A stretch of 64,000 nucleotides of DNA, taken from the NCBI RefSeq assembly GCF_900142845.1, contig NZ_FSRU01000001.1, forward strand, positions 1,364,001 to 1,428,000, read 5' to 3'. Below, piece after piece: positions 18,781 through 26,635 of this stretch. The DNA is from Paraburkholderia phenazinium. GTDB taxonomy: Bacteria; Pseudomonadota; Gammaproteobacteria; Burkholderiales; Burkholderiaceae. The notes below the pieces were generated by a model. It saw only the letters and a program-made list of their open reading frames with translations. It was not told where the DNA came from and ran no database searches. Made by a program: the position numbers and the translations under genes. The first letter of the stretch is position 1, and each line of letters begins with the position of its first letter.

Positions 18781-18807
18781 CAAGGTGTTACAACTCGTAA
18801 CACCTTG
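18781..18807. promoter_or_regulatory. Perfect palindrome upstream of flhD
   Basis: Arms CAAGGTGTTAC (18781-18791) and GTAACACCTTG (18797-18807) are perfect inverted copies around AACTC. The dyad is 129-155 nt upstream of the flhD start, within range of a promoter-proximal operator. It could equally form an RNA hairpin in the leader, but there is no U-run after it in either direction. Confidence 0.6.
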
Positions 18808-19196
18808 GAAGCAATTGTATGAAGTGGATTTCAGGAAATCAATACCTTCTCAAAAAAATATCTCACAAAAATACAACATTTCCCGGTAACTCTTTCACGG
18901 TGCCGTAATAGAAGCTGCGGCGTCGGCTTCCCGGCGCGTGCGAACCGCGCGCAGTGGGCCTCAGGCCTTGTGTGGCGGCTTTCTTTGAAATGATCTGAGG
19001 AAATTGCCTTGATTGCCTGTGATAACCCTAATAGGCAATTCAAATAGAAAGCTAAAAGAAAGGATTTGAGATTTTCAGTAATAACTACTGCTCGCCGGGA
19101 GGCTTACGGGGACAAATGAAGCTGTAACACTTCGGTGCGGCCCCAGTTACAAACTCGGGCCGCAATTGTAACTCGTAGCAGGTTTGCACTGACGGC

Positions 19197-19220
19197 CAGC
19201 CCGACCGGTCGGTCGGGCTG
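19197..19220. promoter_or_regulatory. GC-rich dyad in the flhD upstream region
   Basis: Arms CAGCCCGACC (19197-19206) and GGTCGGGCTG (19211-19220) pair perfectly around GGTC. The centre contains ACCGGTCGGT, a shape seen in some TetR-type operators. It lacks a U-tract, so it is not a classical terminator for either neighbour. Confidence 0.4.
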
Positions 19221-19408
19221 ACGGCGGGTGAGATTACATGTGGGGCGAGTGGGGCGACTGACCGATGCGTTTGCCCCGTTTGATCGAGCATCCTCTGAGG
19301 ACAGGCAGGCTGCCTGACACGAGGATCCCATGTTAAGAATGGATATGACAACTCCAGACGGGACGGGCGTTGCAGCGGACCTGGTGGGCGCAGTTGTCAG
19401 TGCAGTTG

Positions 19409-19936
19409 TCAAATAAACCGGGCCATCAGGTCCAGATCGCTGAATACGCCGTTGACGCACAGCCCCTCGATTTCCCGTCCGTAGGGGCGGAAACCGACGG
19501 ATTCATAGAGACGGCGAGCCGCGTCGTTTTTGCTGGCGACGACCAGCTGGATTTGCCGCAAGCCCTCGACGCGATCGGCGCGCGCCAGCAGTTCGGTGAG
19601 CAGCGCGCGTCCCACGCCGCGACCCGCCGCTTCAGCCGCGACATACATGCCGACGACCGAAGCCTTGTGCAGGTCCTTGATCCGTTCTTGTCGCGTGAGC
19701 CCCACCATGCCGATCAGCGCTTGATCCTCCGCCGTGAATGCGCCGAGCACGAAATTGCCTTCAGCTGCTCGTGCGCCTTGCAGTACGGCGTCGTAGTGCT
19801 GCGGGCCTCTCTCGAGCGCCTCCTGATGACTCTGACCGAACGACTCGGGGTGCGCCAACAGGGCGCGCAGACGTAACTGGAAGAAAGCGTCACGGTCGGC
19901 CGGGTTGAGTTGGCGGATCAGCGGGGCAGGCGCCAT
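19409..19936 (-). CDS. GNAT-family N-acetyltransferase
   Basis: A 175-residue acetyl-CoA-dependent acyltransferase. The acetyl-CoA loop is visible as the Gly-rich AAGRGVGRALL, preceded by the beta4 segment GMYVAAE and followed by VVASKNDAARRLYESVGF, the standard motif A/B layout. The start at 19936 has GGAG 8 nt upstream; a start further upstream lacks support. No neighbour suggests a substrate. It could modify a small amine, an amino acid or a protein N-terminus. Confidence 0.88.
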   Translation of the reverse strand: MAPAPLIRQLNPADRDAFFQLRLRALLAHPESFGQSHQEALERGPQHYDAVLQGARAAEGNFVLGAFTAEDQALIGMVGLTRQERIKDLHKASVVGMYVAAEAAGRGVGRALLTELLARADRVEGLRQIQLVVASKNDAARRLYESVGFRPYGREIEGLCVNGVFSDLDLMARFI

Positions 19937-20046
19937 CGGAGTGTCTCCATGTGCAGGGTGTGGGGGAGCTCGCATGTTACCAGGGCGGCAAGGTGCGCGG
20001 CGCGTGGCCGTTCATCACGGGCCTTTGGTTTTCGGCTGCAGGTTGT

Positions 20047-20898
20047 TTACGCGGCCTGATCTTCTGCGTAGGCGCGCAGGGCAGCGGCGGTTTGCGGATC
20101 GGCAGGGAAAAACGCCTCGATCGCGAGCTCTGAGAGCGTGACGTCCACGGGGGTGCCGAACACGGTCGTGGTGCTGAAGAACGACAGCACGCCGAGCGGC
20201 GTACGCAGCCGCAGCGGTACGGCGATCTGGTTGAGGATGGCGTTGCTGTCTTCGTCGGCGCTTTGTGCGCCGGGCGGCGTCGGGTAGGCGGCCAGTTCGT
20301 CGCGCAGGGCGGCGAGCGTGTCGTCGGCACTGACTTCGACCTGGCGCTGCAGGCGCGCCAGCACATGAGCGCGCCAAGCATGCCAGTTGACGATGGTCGA
20401 CGCGATACCTTCCGGATGCAGGCTCAACCGCAGGGCGTTCACGGGCGCTTCCAGCAAGGCCGCGCTCGCCGCGCCGACCAGCGGCGCGAGCGCGCGGTTG
20501 GCGGCGACGATCGTCCAATGGCGGTCGATCGCGAGCGCCGGATACGGCTCGTGTCCCTTCAATACCAGTTCCACCGCTTCGCGTGCGGCGCTCAGTTGCG
20601 GATCGGTCAATGGCCGCTCGCGGAACAGCGGTGCGTAGCCGGCCGCGACCAGCAGCGCGTTGCGGGCGCGCAGCGGCACCTCGAGACGCTCGGCGAGGTG
20701 CATCACCATTTCGCGGCTCGGCAGCGCGCGGCCCGATTCGACGAAGCTCAGATGGCGGGTCGAGATATCGGCTTCTGTTGCCAGCAACAACTGGCTCATC
20801 CGGCGCCGCTGCCGCCATTCGCGCAGCAATTCGCCGACGGTGCGGCTGACCGACGATGTGCCGGGCGGGATGGTCTGGGGGTGGGAGAGGGTGCTCAT
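20047..20898 (-). CDS. MmyB-type XRE transcriptional regulator
   Basis: A 283-residue regulator: N-terminal Cro/C1 helix-turn-helix (ELLREWRQRRRMSQLLLA, then STRHLSFVESGRALPS, residues about 23-62) fused to a MmyB-like ligand-binding domain that starts around ERPLTDPQLSAA and includes YPALAIDRHWTIVAANRAL. The latter resembles a PAS fold that binds a small hydrophobic ligand. A 17-nt palindrome is centred about 42 nt upstream of its start, consistent with autoregulation. The same palindrome recurs before the SnoaL-like gene at 21828, making that gene a likely target. Confidence 0.9.
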   Translation of the reverse strand: MSTLSHPQTIPPGTSSVSRTVGELLREWRQRRRMSQLLLATEADISTRHLSFVESGRALPSREMVMHLAERLEVPLRARNALLVAAGYAPLFRERPLTDPQLSAAREAVELVLKGHEPYPALAIDRHWTIVAANRALAPLVGAASAALLEAPVNALRLSLHPEGIASTIVNWHAWRAHVLARLQRQVEVSADDTLAALRDELAAYPTPPGAQSADEDSNAILNQIAVPLRLRTPLGVLSFFSTTTVFGTPVDVTLSELAIEAFFPADPQTAAALRAYAEDQAA

Positions 20899-20931
20899 GG
20901 AGGGATGATAGCCAAGGCTGGCCGGGAATCC

Positions 20932-20948
20932 ATTACCTGGGGGGTAAT
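20932..20948. promoter_or_regulatory. Palindromic operator upstream of the MmyB-type regulator
   Basis: ATTACCTGGGGGGTAAT; extended by one flanking base pair set it has perfect 8-bp arms CCATTACC (20930-20937) and GGTAATGG (20943-20950). It lies 34-50 nt upstream of the regulator's ATG. A second site with the same outer bases and the same 17-nt length is at 21711-21727. Confidence 0.65.
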
Positions 20949-21077
20949 GGCGGGAGGTTGGCCGTCGTTGGCGCTCGGTCCGATTGTCAACGTGCGGCGC
21001 TGCGAACGGCGCCAGATGTCGAACGATGGCTTTTTGGAATGGGCTTTTTCACGGCTCACTTAAACTTATATGGGGAC

Positions 21078-21105
21078 TTGATATAACTTATTTTTGACTT
21101 ATAAT
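21078..21105 (+). promoter_or_regulatory. Sigma-70 promoter of the toxin-antitoxin pair
   Basis: TTGATA (21078-21083) and TATAAT (21100-21105) with a 16-nt spacer in a short AT-rich patch. The -10 box ends only 7 nt before the toxin ATG, so the transcript would begin at or next to the start codon. No Shine-Dalgarno is visible there. Confidence 0.7.
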
Positions 21106-21112
21106 TTAATCG

Positions 21113-21367
21113 ATGACTGCGATAAACTGGACGCAAAAGGCCGTTAAACAGTTGCGCAAGCTGGATCGCCAGCAGCAGATTGCGATTCGTGACGGGGTCG
21201 GCACGTTGGCGGCGATGCCGGACTGCCAACACGTCAAGTCGCTGACCAATCATCAATACGGGTACCGGCTCAGGGTAGGAAACTACCGGGTCTTGTTCAA
21301 CTGGGACGGCACAATCAAGGTCGTCGAAATCGAAGAAGTGAGGAAGCGCGATGAACGGACCTACTAA
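21113..21367 (+). CDS. RelE/ParE-superfamily toxin
   Basis: An 84-residue basic protein with the RelE fold signature: KQLRKLDRQQQ near the N-terminus, GYRLRVGNYRVLF in the core, and a C-terminal VVEIEEVRKRDERTY ending in the Arg/Tyr pair typical of ribosome-dependent mRNA interferases. It is the first gene of a two-gene module; its 3' end overlaps the antitoxin start by 17 nt. Toxin-first order resembles HigBA, but the sequence is RelE-like. The promoter position suggests a leaderless message. Activity was not tested here; the fold call is strong. Confidence 0.88.
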   Translation: MTAINWTQKAVKQLRKLDRQQQIAIRDGVGTLAAMPDCQHVKSLTNHQYGYRLRVGNYRVLFNWDGTIKVVEIEEVRKRDERTY

Positions 21368-21677
21368 CATTCAGGTCATCAATGGGCTGGATGGGAAGCC
21401 CGCCTTCGTGGTCATTCCGTACGAGGACTACATTGCCGAGCGAAACGTGGAACGTGAGCTGATTCCGCACGACGTCGTGAGCCGCACGGTCGATGGCGCG
21501 ACACCGGTACGTGCGTGGCGGGAACATCTCGGTCTCACCCAGGCTGAGGTCGCGAAGCGCCTCGGTATCAGCCAGTCGGCGTATGCGCAACAGGAAGTCA
21601 GCGAACGTTTGCGTAAGGTGTCGCGGGAGAAAATCGCTGCAGCGCTTGGCATCACGCAGGAACAGCTTGACCTGTGA
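21351..21677 (+). CDS. XRE-family antitoxin
   Basis: A 108-residue antitoxin. The N-terminal half (GKPAFVVIPYEDYIAE) resembles the toxin-neutralising segment of Phd/HTH-type antitoxins, and the C-terminal half is a Cro/C1 helix-turn-helix (LGLTQAEVAKRLGISQSAY) that would bind the module's own promoter. It starts inside the toxin gene, so translation is coupled. The module sits between a regulator and a gene that share an operator, suggesting it was inserted there. Confidence 0.88.
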   Translation: MNGPTNIQVINGLDGKPAFVVIPYEDYIAERNVERELIPHDVVSRTVDGATPVRAWREHLGLTQAEVAKRLGISQSAYAQQEVSERLRKVSREKIAAALGITQEQLDL

Positions 21678-21710
21678 CGATTGCCGAATAGAACCCTCCG
21701 CCCCAATTCC

Positions 21711-21727
21711 ATTACGTCTTAGGTAAT
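21711..21727. promoter_or_regulatory. Second copy of the MmyB-type palindrome
   Basis: ATTACGTCTTAGGTAAT, 17 nt, matching the site at 20932-20948 in its outer ATTAC/GTAAT arms and spacing. It is about 100 nt upstream of the SnoaL-like gene and about 35 nt after the antitoxin stop. Confidence 0.6.
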
Positions 21728-21827
21728 CGACTCACGCCTCCTCAACGTCGATTCTTCAGTCCGAGCCCGCCGCAAACACACGGTTTGCCGAGCGTAGCGC
21801 TCACTCAAGCGACTGAAGGAATCTGCG

Positions 21828-22196
21828 ATGAACGCCCATACCGACCTGATCGACCGCTATTTCGCCGCGTGGAACGAAACCGACACGGCGAGCCGTCGCA
21901 AACTGATCGCCACCACCTGGAGTACCGACGCCGCCTATCTTGACCCGTTGCTTTCGGGCGACGGCCATGACGGGATCGACGCGATGATTCGCGCCGTGCA
22001 CGAACGCTTCCCCCGCCACACCTTCCGCCGCACCACGGATGTGGACGGCTTCGCCAACCGCCTGCGTTTTTCGTGGGAACTGGCGTCGCCCGACGGCACG
22101 CCGGTCGTCAAGGGTTCGGATTTTGGTGTCGTCGATCCGAGCGGCCGCCTGCAGGCCGTCACCGGCTTCCTCGACGCCATGCCGGGCGCTGCCTGA
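21828..22196 (+). CDS. SnoaL-like (NTF2-fold) small protein
   Basis: A 122-residue single-domain protein of the NTF2/SnoaL-like type: YFAAWNETDTASRRKLIATTW, then AAYLDPLLSGDGHDGIDAMI, and a C-terminal sheet (RFSWELASPDG, VKGSDFGVVDPSGRL, VTGFLDAM). Members range from polyketide cyclases to isomerases and binding proteins, so the reaction is unknown. The palindrome upstream links it to the MmyB-type regulator 770 bp away. It is followed by a small membrane protein gene that may share its transcript. Confidence 0.8.
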   Translation: MNAHTDLIDRYFAAWNETDTASRRKLIATTWSTDAAYLDPLLSGDGHDGIDAMIRAVHERFPRHTFRRTTDVDGFANRLRFSWELASPDGTPVVKGSDFGVVDPSGRLQAVTGFLDAMPGAA

Positions 22197-22249
22197 CCCA
22201 CCGCCCATCAACCGGGGCTGCCAGCCTTCCCGCCTTCAAGGAGACGATC

Positions 22250-22507
22250 ATGCACGGGCCTCGTGCCGCTGGTTTCGCCGTTGCGCTCGCGTTCGCGCGG
22301 GTGTTCGGCGCTCTCGACGCAGCCAGCACCGCGATTGCCGGTTTCGCGCTGTTGGCCGGCACGCGGGCCTTCACCTTTACCGCGCTGCTTGCATGGCGCG
22401 AGCCCGTGCTGGGTGGCGCTGGACTCGTGCTGCTGGGGCTGGTGGGCTGGCTGCGCTGGTGCTGCGACCGTGGCCGCTGTCGAGCTAAGCCGTCGTGGAA
22501 CGGTTAG
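22250..22507 (+). CDS. Small hypothetical membrane protein
   Basis: An 85-residue frame starting at an ATG with a good AAGGAG 7 nt upstream. It has two hydrophobic stretches (residues about 8-33 and 52-68) and a short Cys/Arg-rich tail (WCCDRGRCRAK). It follows the SnoaL-like gene by 53 nt and its 3' end overlaps the convergent LysR gene by 23 nt. I recognise no family. The ribosome site and hydrophobic pattern argue that it is real; high GC makes chance frames common. Confidence 0.45.
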   Translation: MHGPRAAGFAVALAFARVFGALDAASTAIAGFALLAGTRAFTFTALLAWREPVLGGAGLVLLGLVGWLRWCCDRGRCRAKPSWNG

Positions 22508-23423
22508 TTACCCGAAGCGAGTCGCCACTCGTCGTGGCTTCGACCTGCGACAGCACCCACCGGCGGAACTGAGCCAGCGGCGGCCGCGTCTCGATACGTT
22601 CGGGGAAATAGCAGAGGTAGTGACCCTGATCGACCTCGATGGGCGCCGCGATCGGTTCGATCAGCGTCCCGGCGGCCAGGTTGTCCGCGACGAGAAATGC
22701 CGGGACAAGCGCGAGTCCGAGGCCGGCTTGCGCAGCCTGAAACAACACCGAATACTGCTCGAAGCGTGGGCCGCCGAGCGCATGCAGGCCACGCACGCCG
22801 TAGCACTGCGCCCATTGGGCCCAAACCTGCTCGGCTTGCCCATGCAGCAGTCGTGGCGCATGCGCCGTGTCTTCCGGTATCCGCAGCGGATGCCGACGGT
22901 GATAGTCAGGTGAGCAGACCAATATGAAGTGCCGACCGTCGATGTAATCGCACACCACGCCCTCCCAATTGCCGTCGCCATAGCGGATCGCCGCATCGAG
23001 GTCGAGCGGGAACGGGTCGCCTTGCGCGAGATGCCGGCTAAAGCTGATCGTCGCTCCCGGCGTGCTGGAGAGGAAGTCGGGCAGCCGCGGAATCAACCAT
23101 TTGGTTGTGAAGGTCGGCACGCTGGCAATGGTCAGCAGGTCGCTCTGTCCGGCTGCGCTCATCAATTCCAGCGACGCATTGCCGATGTCGCGCAAAGGCC
23201 CCGCCACGCGCGACAGGTAGACGCTGCCGGCGCGGGTCAGCACGAGGTTGCGGCCGTCGCGAATGAAAAGCTGCACGCCGAATGCGGCTTCAAGGCTGGC
23301 GATCTGCCGGCTCACCGCGCTGGGCGTCAGGCCGAGGGCGCGCGCCGCCCGCGAAAAATTCAGATGCTTTGCCGAACTCGTGAAGGCAAGCAGTTCCGCA
23401 ACGTTGGGATAGTGGTGTTTCAT
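22485..23423 (-). CDS. LysR-family regulator (GcvA-like)
   Basis: A 312-residue regulator with an N-terminal winged helix (SRAARALGLTPSAVSRQIA, residues about 25-43) and an effector domain of the GcvA type (TFTTKWLIPRLPDFL, DAAIRYGDGNWEGV). It diverges from an ABC-transporter operon with about 180 bp between starts, so it is the natural candidate to control that operon. The ATG at 23423 was chosen over a TTG two codons earlier; neither has a strong ribosome site. Confidence 0.88.
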   Translation of the reverse strand: MKHHYPNVAELLAFTSSAKHLNFSRAARALGLTPSAVSRQIASLEAAFGVQLFIRDGRNLVLTRAGSVYLSRVAGPLRDIGNASLELMSAAGQSDLLTIASVPTFTTKWLIPRLPDFLSSTPGATISFSRHLAQGDPFPLDLDAAIRYGDGNWEGVVCDYIDGRHFILVCSPDYHRRHPLRIPEDTAHAPRLLHGQAEQVWAQWAQCYGVRGLHALGGPRFEQYSVLFQAAQAGLGLALVPAFLVADNLAAGTLIEPIAAPIEVDQGHYLCYFPERIETRPPLAQFRRWVLSQVEATTSGDSLRVTNRSTTA

Positions 23424-23604
23424 CGGCAAGGTGGCATCGAAGTGTGGCGCGAACTGTTCCGATCAGGCACAGCGCAATGCGTGTTTTGTACGTTTTTTTC
23501 ATGACGACGCCATGTCGTATCCGCACACTTGCAAGCAATTCGAAACCCGCACCGGTTCGTCGCATGGTGGGCGGGTTTCATTTTGCTCATCGAGGAACAC
23601 CTGC

Positions 23605-24456
23605 ATGCAGACCCCCGCCACCCCCGCTATCCAGCCGCGCCTCCCCGCCCGCCGCGGGGCGCCGCGCGCCGTGCCGGCCGGGCGCATCGCGCTGCAGATC
23701 GTCGTGGTGCTGTTTGCGTGCTACATGCTGTTGCCGATCGCGCTGCTCCTGATCGGTGCATTCGGCAAGACGTGGACCAATACCGTGCTGCCGGCCGGCA
23801 TCACCGGACACTGGTTCGCGGAGCTGGCCGCCAACCCGGGCTTGCGGCGCGCCTTCGGCGTCAGCCTGCTGGTGGCGCTGGCCTGCTGCGGCGCATGTTC
23901 CGCACTCGGTTTGCCGCTCGCGTATGCGTTGCATTACCGCTCGCGCTCGGGACGCGGCATGAGCGCACGGCTGATCGCGCTGCTGCCGGTGGGCGTCCCG
24001 GCGCTGACGCTCGGTTTCGGCTACATCGCGGTCTTCAGCGGCGACACCTTGCCGTGGCTCGGCTCGCTGCCGCTGCTGATCGCCGCTCATACCGTATTGA
24101 CGCTGCCTTATCTGACGCAAACGCTGCTCAGCGATTTGCGTCACCTCGACATCGAGCGGCTCGAAGCGTGCGCCGCCACGCTCGGCGCTACGCCGCTGCG
24201 GCAGTTCCTCACGGTTGCGCTGCCCAACCTCCGGCAGAGCGTGCTCTCGGGACTGGTGATGGTGGCTGCGCTGTCGATTGGGGAATTTCAGGTCTCCAAT
24301 CTGATCGCGGGCTTTCGCTACCGCAACTATCCGGTGGTGCTGCTGCAGGCGTTCTACGGCGCGACCGGCCTGGCGTGCGCCGCCACCGTGGTGCTGCTGG
24401 GCCTCGCGGTGATCGCGACGCTGGTCTCGGTCAATACGGTTCAACGGTTCAAGTAA
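23605..24456 (+). CDS. ABC importer permease
   Basis: A 283-residue inner-membrane permease of the BPD family, with about six hydrophobic helices. The EAA loop, which contacts the ATPase, reads EACAATLGATPLRQFLTVALPNL. The start at 23605 has GAGGA about 9 nt upstream; the open frame reaches further back to 23431 but without support. It heads an operon of permease, ATPase, binding protein and second permease, in an order that differs from the usual binding-protein-first layout. The type resembles iron/polyamine/phosphonate importers; the solute is unknown. Confidence 0.87.
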   Translation: MQTPATPAIQPRLPARRGAPRAVPAGRIALQIVVVLFACYMLLPIALLLIGAFGKTWTNTVLPAGITGHWFAELAANPGLRRAFGVSLLVALACCGACSALGLPLAYALHYRSRSGRGMSARLIALLPVGVPALTLGFGYIAVFSGDTLPWLGSLPLLIAAHTVLTLPYLTQTLLSDLRHLDIERLEACAATLGATPLRQFLTVALPNLRQSVLSGLVMVAALSIGEFQVSNLIAGFRYRNYPVVLLQAFYGATGLACAATVVLLGLAVIATLVSVNTVQRFK

Positions 24457-24460
24457 AACG

Positions 24461-25489
24461 ATGAGTCTTCATTTCGACAACGTGAGCTTTGCTTACCCAG
24501 GTGCGCGGCACGGCATCGATTCCGTGACGCTGACGGTCGCGCCCGGGGAGTTGCTGGCCGTCATGGGCCGCAGCGGCTCCGGAAAATCCACGATCCTGCG
24601 GTTGACCGCAGGACTGCTAAACGGTTATCGCGGCCGCATCGCCATTGGCGGAACAGATGTCGCCGGCGTGCCGGTGTGGCGTCGCGAAACCGGCATGGTG
24701 TTCCAGCAATATGCGCTGTTTCCGCATCTGAGCGTAGTGGATAACGTGGCCTACGGGCTGCGCATGCGAGGCGTCGACCGGGACCGGCGCCGTGCCCGCG
24801 CACTCGAGATGCTCGAACGGGTAGGGCTCACCGAACACGCAGCGCGCCGCCCGGCCTTGCTCTCGGGCGGACAGCAACAGCGCGTCGCGCTGGCGCGCGC
24901 GCTTGCCTTCGAGCCGAAAGTCCTGCTGCTCGACGAACCGCTCGCGGCGCTCGACGCCGGCATCCGCCAGCAATTGCGCGACGAAATCCGCACGCTGCAG
25001 CGCGCCTGCGGCGCGACCACGCTGCTGGTGACGCACGACCAGGACGAAGCGCTGAGTCTTGCCGACCGGGTGGCCGTGGTCGACGGCGGGCGGGTGTTGC
25101 AGGTGGATACGCCGGAGCGCCTCTACACGCAGCCGGTATCGACGCAGGTCGCGCGCTTTGTGGGCCATTCGAGCGTGATGCCTGGCCGCGTGATCGGCGT
25201 GAACGCCGTCGACGTGTCCTTCGCAGTGCTATTCGCCGACACCGGCGCGTTCCGTCCCGGCGAGCGTGTCAGCGTGCTGCTGCGGCCGGAGCACGTGCAG
25301 CCCGATCCGCCGGCGGACGCGCTCAACCGGCTGGGCGGCCGTCGCACCGAGGTGCGCTATTTCGGCGCGACTTGCCGCTACGACTTCGTTCCCGAGCACG
25401 CGCAAGCGCCGCTGCTATGCGAAGGGCGGTGTCTTGCCGAACACGCCATCGCCATCGCCCCCGAGGACTTGCGCGTCCTGGCCGCGTAG
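24461..25489 (+). CDS. ABC importer ATPase
   Basis: A 342-residue ATPase with all motifs: Walker A GRSGSGKST (residues about 36-44), Q-loop VFQQYALFP, signature LSGGQQQRVALARAL, Walker B VLLLDEPLAALD and H-loop VTHD. The C-terminal about 100 residues form a TOBE-like regulatory domain (FRPGERVSVLLRPEHVQ), as in PotA/FbpC-type transporters. It begins 4 nt after the first permease stop, so translation is tightly linked. Confidence 0.92.
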   Translation: MSLHFDNVSFAYPGARHGIDSVTLTVAPGELLAVMGRSGSGKSTILRLTAGLLNGYRGRIAIGGTDVAGVPVWRRETGMVFQQYALFPHLSVVDNVAYGLRMRGVDRDRRRARALEMLERVGLTEHAARRPALLSGGQQQRVALARALAFEPKVLLLDEPLAALDAGIRQQLRDEIRTLQRACGATTLLVTHDQDEALSLADRVAVVDGGRVLQVDTPERLYTQPVSTQVARFVGHSSVMPGRVIGVNAVDVSFAVLFADTGAFRPGERVSVLLRPEHVQPDPPADALNRLGGRRTEVRYFGATCRYDFVPEHAQAPLLCEGRCLAEHAIAIAPEDLRVLAA

Positions 25490-25530
25490 TTCAACTGATT
25501 TCCATTCATGCAGTTTGACGGAGTGTCACC

Positions 25531-26622
25531 ATGGTTGCAGGGTTTCGTCTTGTGTCGCACGTGCGCCGTGCGGCCGGATTCGTTTGCGCATTGACGCTGC
25601 TGGGCGGCGCGTGCAGCGCGCAGGCCGCGCCGCTGTATCCCGGCGAGGACGCGTTGTATGAGAAGGCCGCTGACGAAGGACTCGTCGTTTCGTTCGACAC
25701 CGGTCCGGAATGGGCCAACTGGAAGTCGCTGTTCGCCGAGTTCAGGAAGCGCTATCCGAAGGTCGAGATCACCTACAACGACATCGGCTCGGCCGCGACC
25801 GTGGTCGCCCTCGACAAGGCCCGCCGCCGCCCGCAGGCCGACACTGCCTACTACTTTGCCGCGTCGGCGCTCGACGCGGTCAACAAGGATGTCGTCGCGC
25901 CGTTCAAGCCGTTGAACTTCGACAGGTTGCCGCCGGTATTCCGCGACCCCGACGGCCGCTGGTTCACGGTCCATTCGCTGAATATCGCGCTGCTTGTCAA
26001 CCGCAAGCTGGTCAAGGATGTGCCGACCGGCTGGGCCGACCTGCTCAAGCCGGAATACCGCAACTCGGTGGTCTATCTCGACCCGCGTTCGACGGGCCAG
26101 GGGCAAGTCGACGTCTTCGCCGCCGCCTATGCATTCGGCGGCAGCGTCGACAATCCGAAGCCGGGCGCCGACTTCTTCGGCAAGCTGCGCGAAGCCGGTA
26201 ACGTGATGCGCGTCGAGGGCACCACGCCGTACGCGAAGTTCCTCAAAGGCGAAATTCCGATCCTGATCGGCTACGAGAACGACGGGCTGAAAGCGAAATA
26301 CGTCGACGGCATGGGCGACGCGGCCGAGGTGGTGATTCCGAAGGAGGCCAGCGTATCGGCGCCGTATGCGATGAGCCTGGTAAAGAACGCACCGAATTCC
26401 GATGCGGCGCAACTCTGGTTGAACCTGGTGATGAGCGACGTCGGTCAGGCGTTGTTTGCGCAAGGCTATGTGCGTCCGGCCGTGCCGGGTGTGCCGCTCT
26501 CGCCGGAGATCCGCGCGAAGATGCCCGATGCACCGCAAGTGCATCCGCTCGATGTGGTCAAGGCCGCCGCGAAGAAGGCCGAGGTGGACCAGTTGTGGGC
26601 GCAGGCTGCGCTCGCGAAGTAA
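25531..26622 (+). CDS. ABC importer periplasmic binding protein
   Basis: A 363-residue secreted solute-binding protein: basic N-terminus, hydrophobic signal, cleavage near AQA-AP. The mature part begins LYPGEDALYEKAADEGLVV, the shape of AfuA/PotD-type (type II) binding proteins. GGAG precedes the ATG. It sits between the ATPase and the second permease. The ligand could be an organic cation, a phosphonate, thiamine-like compound or ferric iron; the iron-binding Tyr pair of FbpA is not evident, so iron is less favoured. Confidence 0.85.
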   Translation: MVAGFRLVSHVRRAAGFVCALTLLGGACSAQAAPLYPGEDALYEKAADEGLVVSFDTGPEWANWKSLFAEFRKRYPKVEITYNDIGSAATVVALDKARRRPQADTAYYFAASALDAVNKDVVAPFKPLNFDRLPPVFRDPDGRWFTVHSLNIALLVNRKLVKDVPTGWADLLKPEYRNSVVYLDPRSTGQGQVDVFAAAYAFGGSVDNPKPGADFFGKLREAGNVMRVEGTTPYAKFLKGEIPILIGYENDGLKAKYVDGMGDAAEVVIPKEASVSAPYAMSLVKNAPNSDAAQLWLNLVMSDVGQALFAQGYVRPAVPGVPLSPEIRAKMPDAPQVHPLDVVKAAAKKAEVDQLWAQAALAK

Positions 26623-26635
26623 GGGGCCCGGCAAG

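Larger units (their letters stand above)
18653..19408. other. Long intergenic region upstream of flhDC
   Basis: About 750 bp without a convincing gene, noticeably more AT-rich than its flanks, especially 18,700-19,080. Short frames here have poor codon usage and no ribosome sites. The region holds a perfect 11-bp-arm palindrome (18781-18807), a GTTACAA/TTGTAAC pair (19146-19152 and 19166-19172) and a GC-rich dyad (19197-19220). AGTTGTCA occurs at 19392-19399 and again 12 nt later, with its inverse TGACAACT at 19346-19353. The most likely role is the flhD promoter and untranslated leader. Confidence 0.6.

Noticed and set aside
18831-19351. Two short minus-strand frames (18831-19043 and 19085-19351) in the flhD upstream gap
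   Set aside because: No ribosome sites, no recognisable protein character, and they span the dyads; better read as leader or regulatory DNA.
20899-22250. A mobile element or prophage remnant around the toxin-antitoxin pair
   Set aside because: No integrase, transposase, terminal inverted repeats or flanking direct repeats could be found; only the AT-rich patch suggests transfer.
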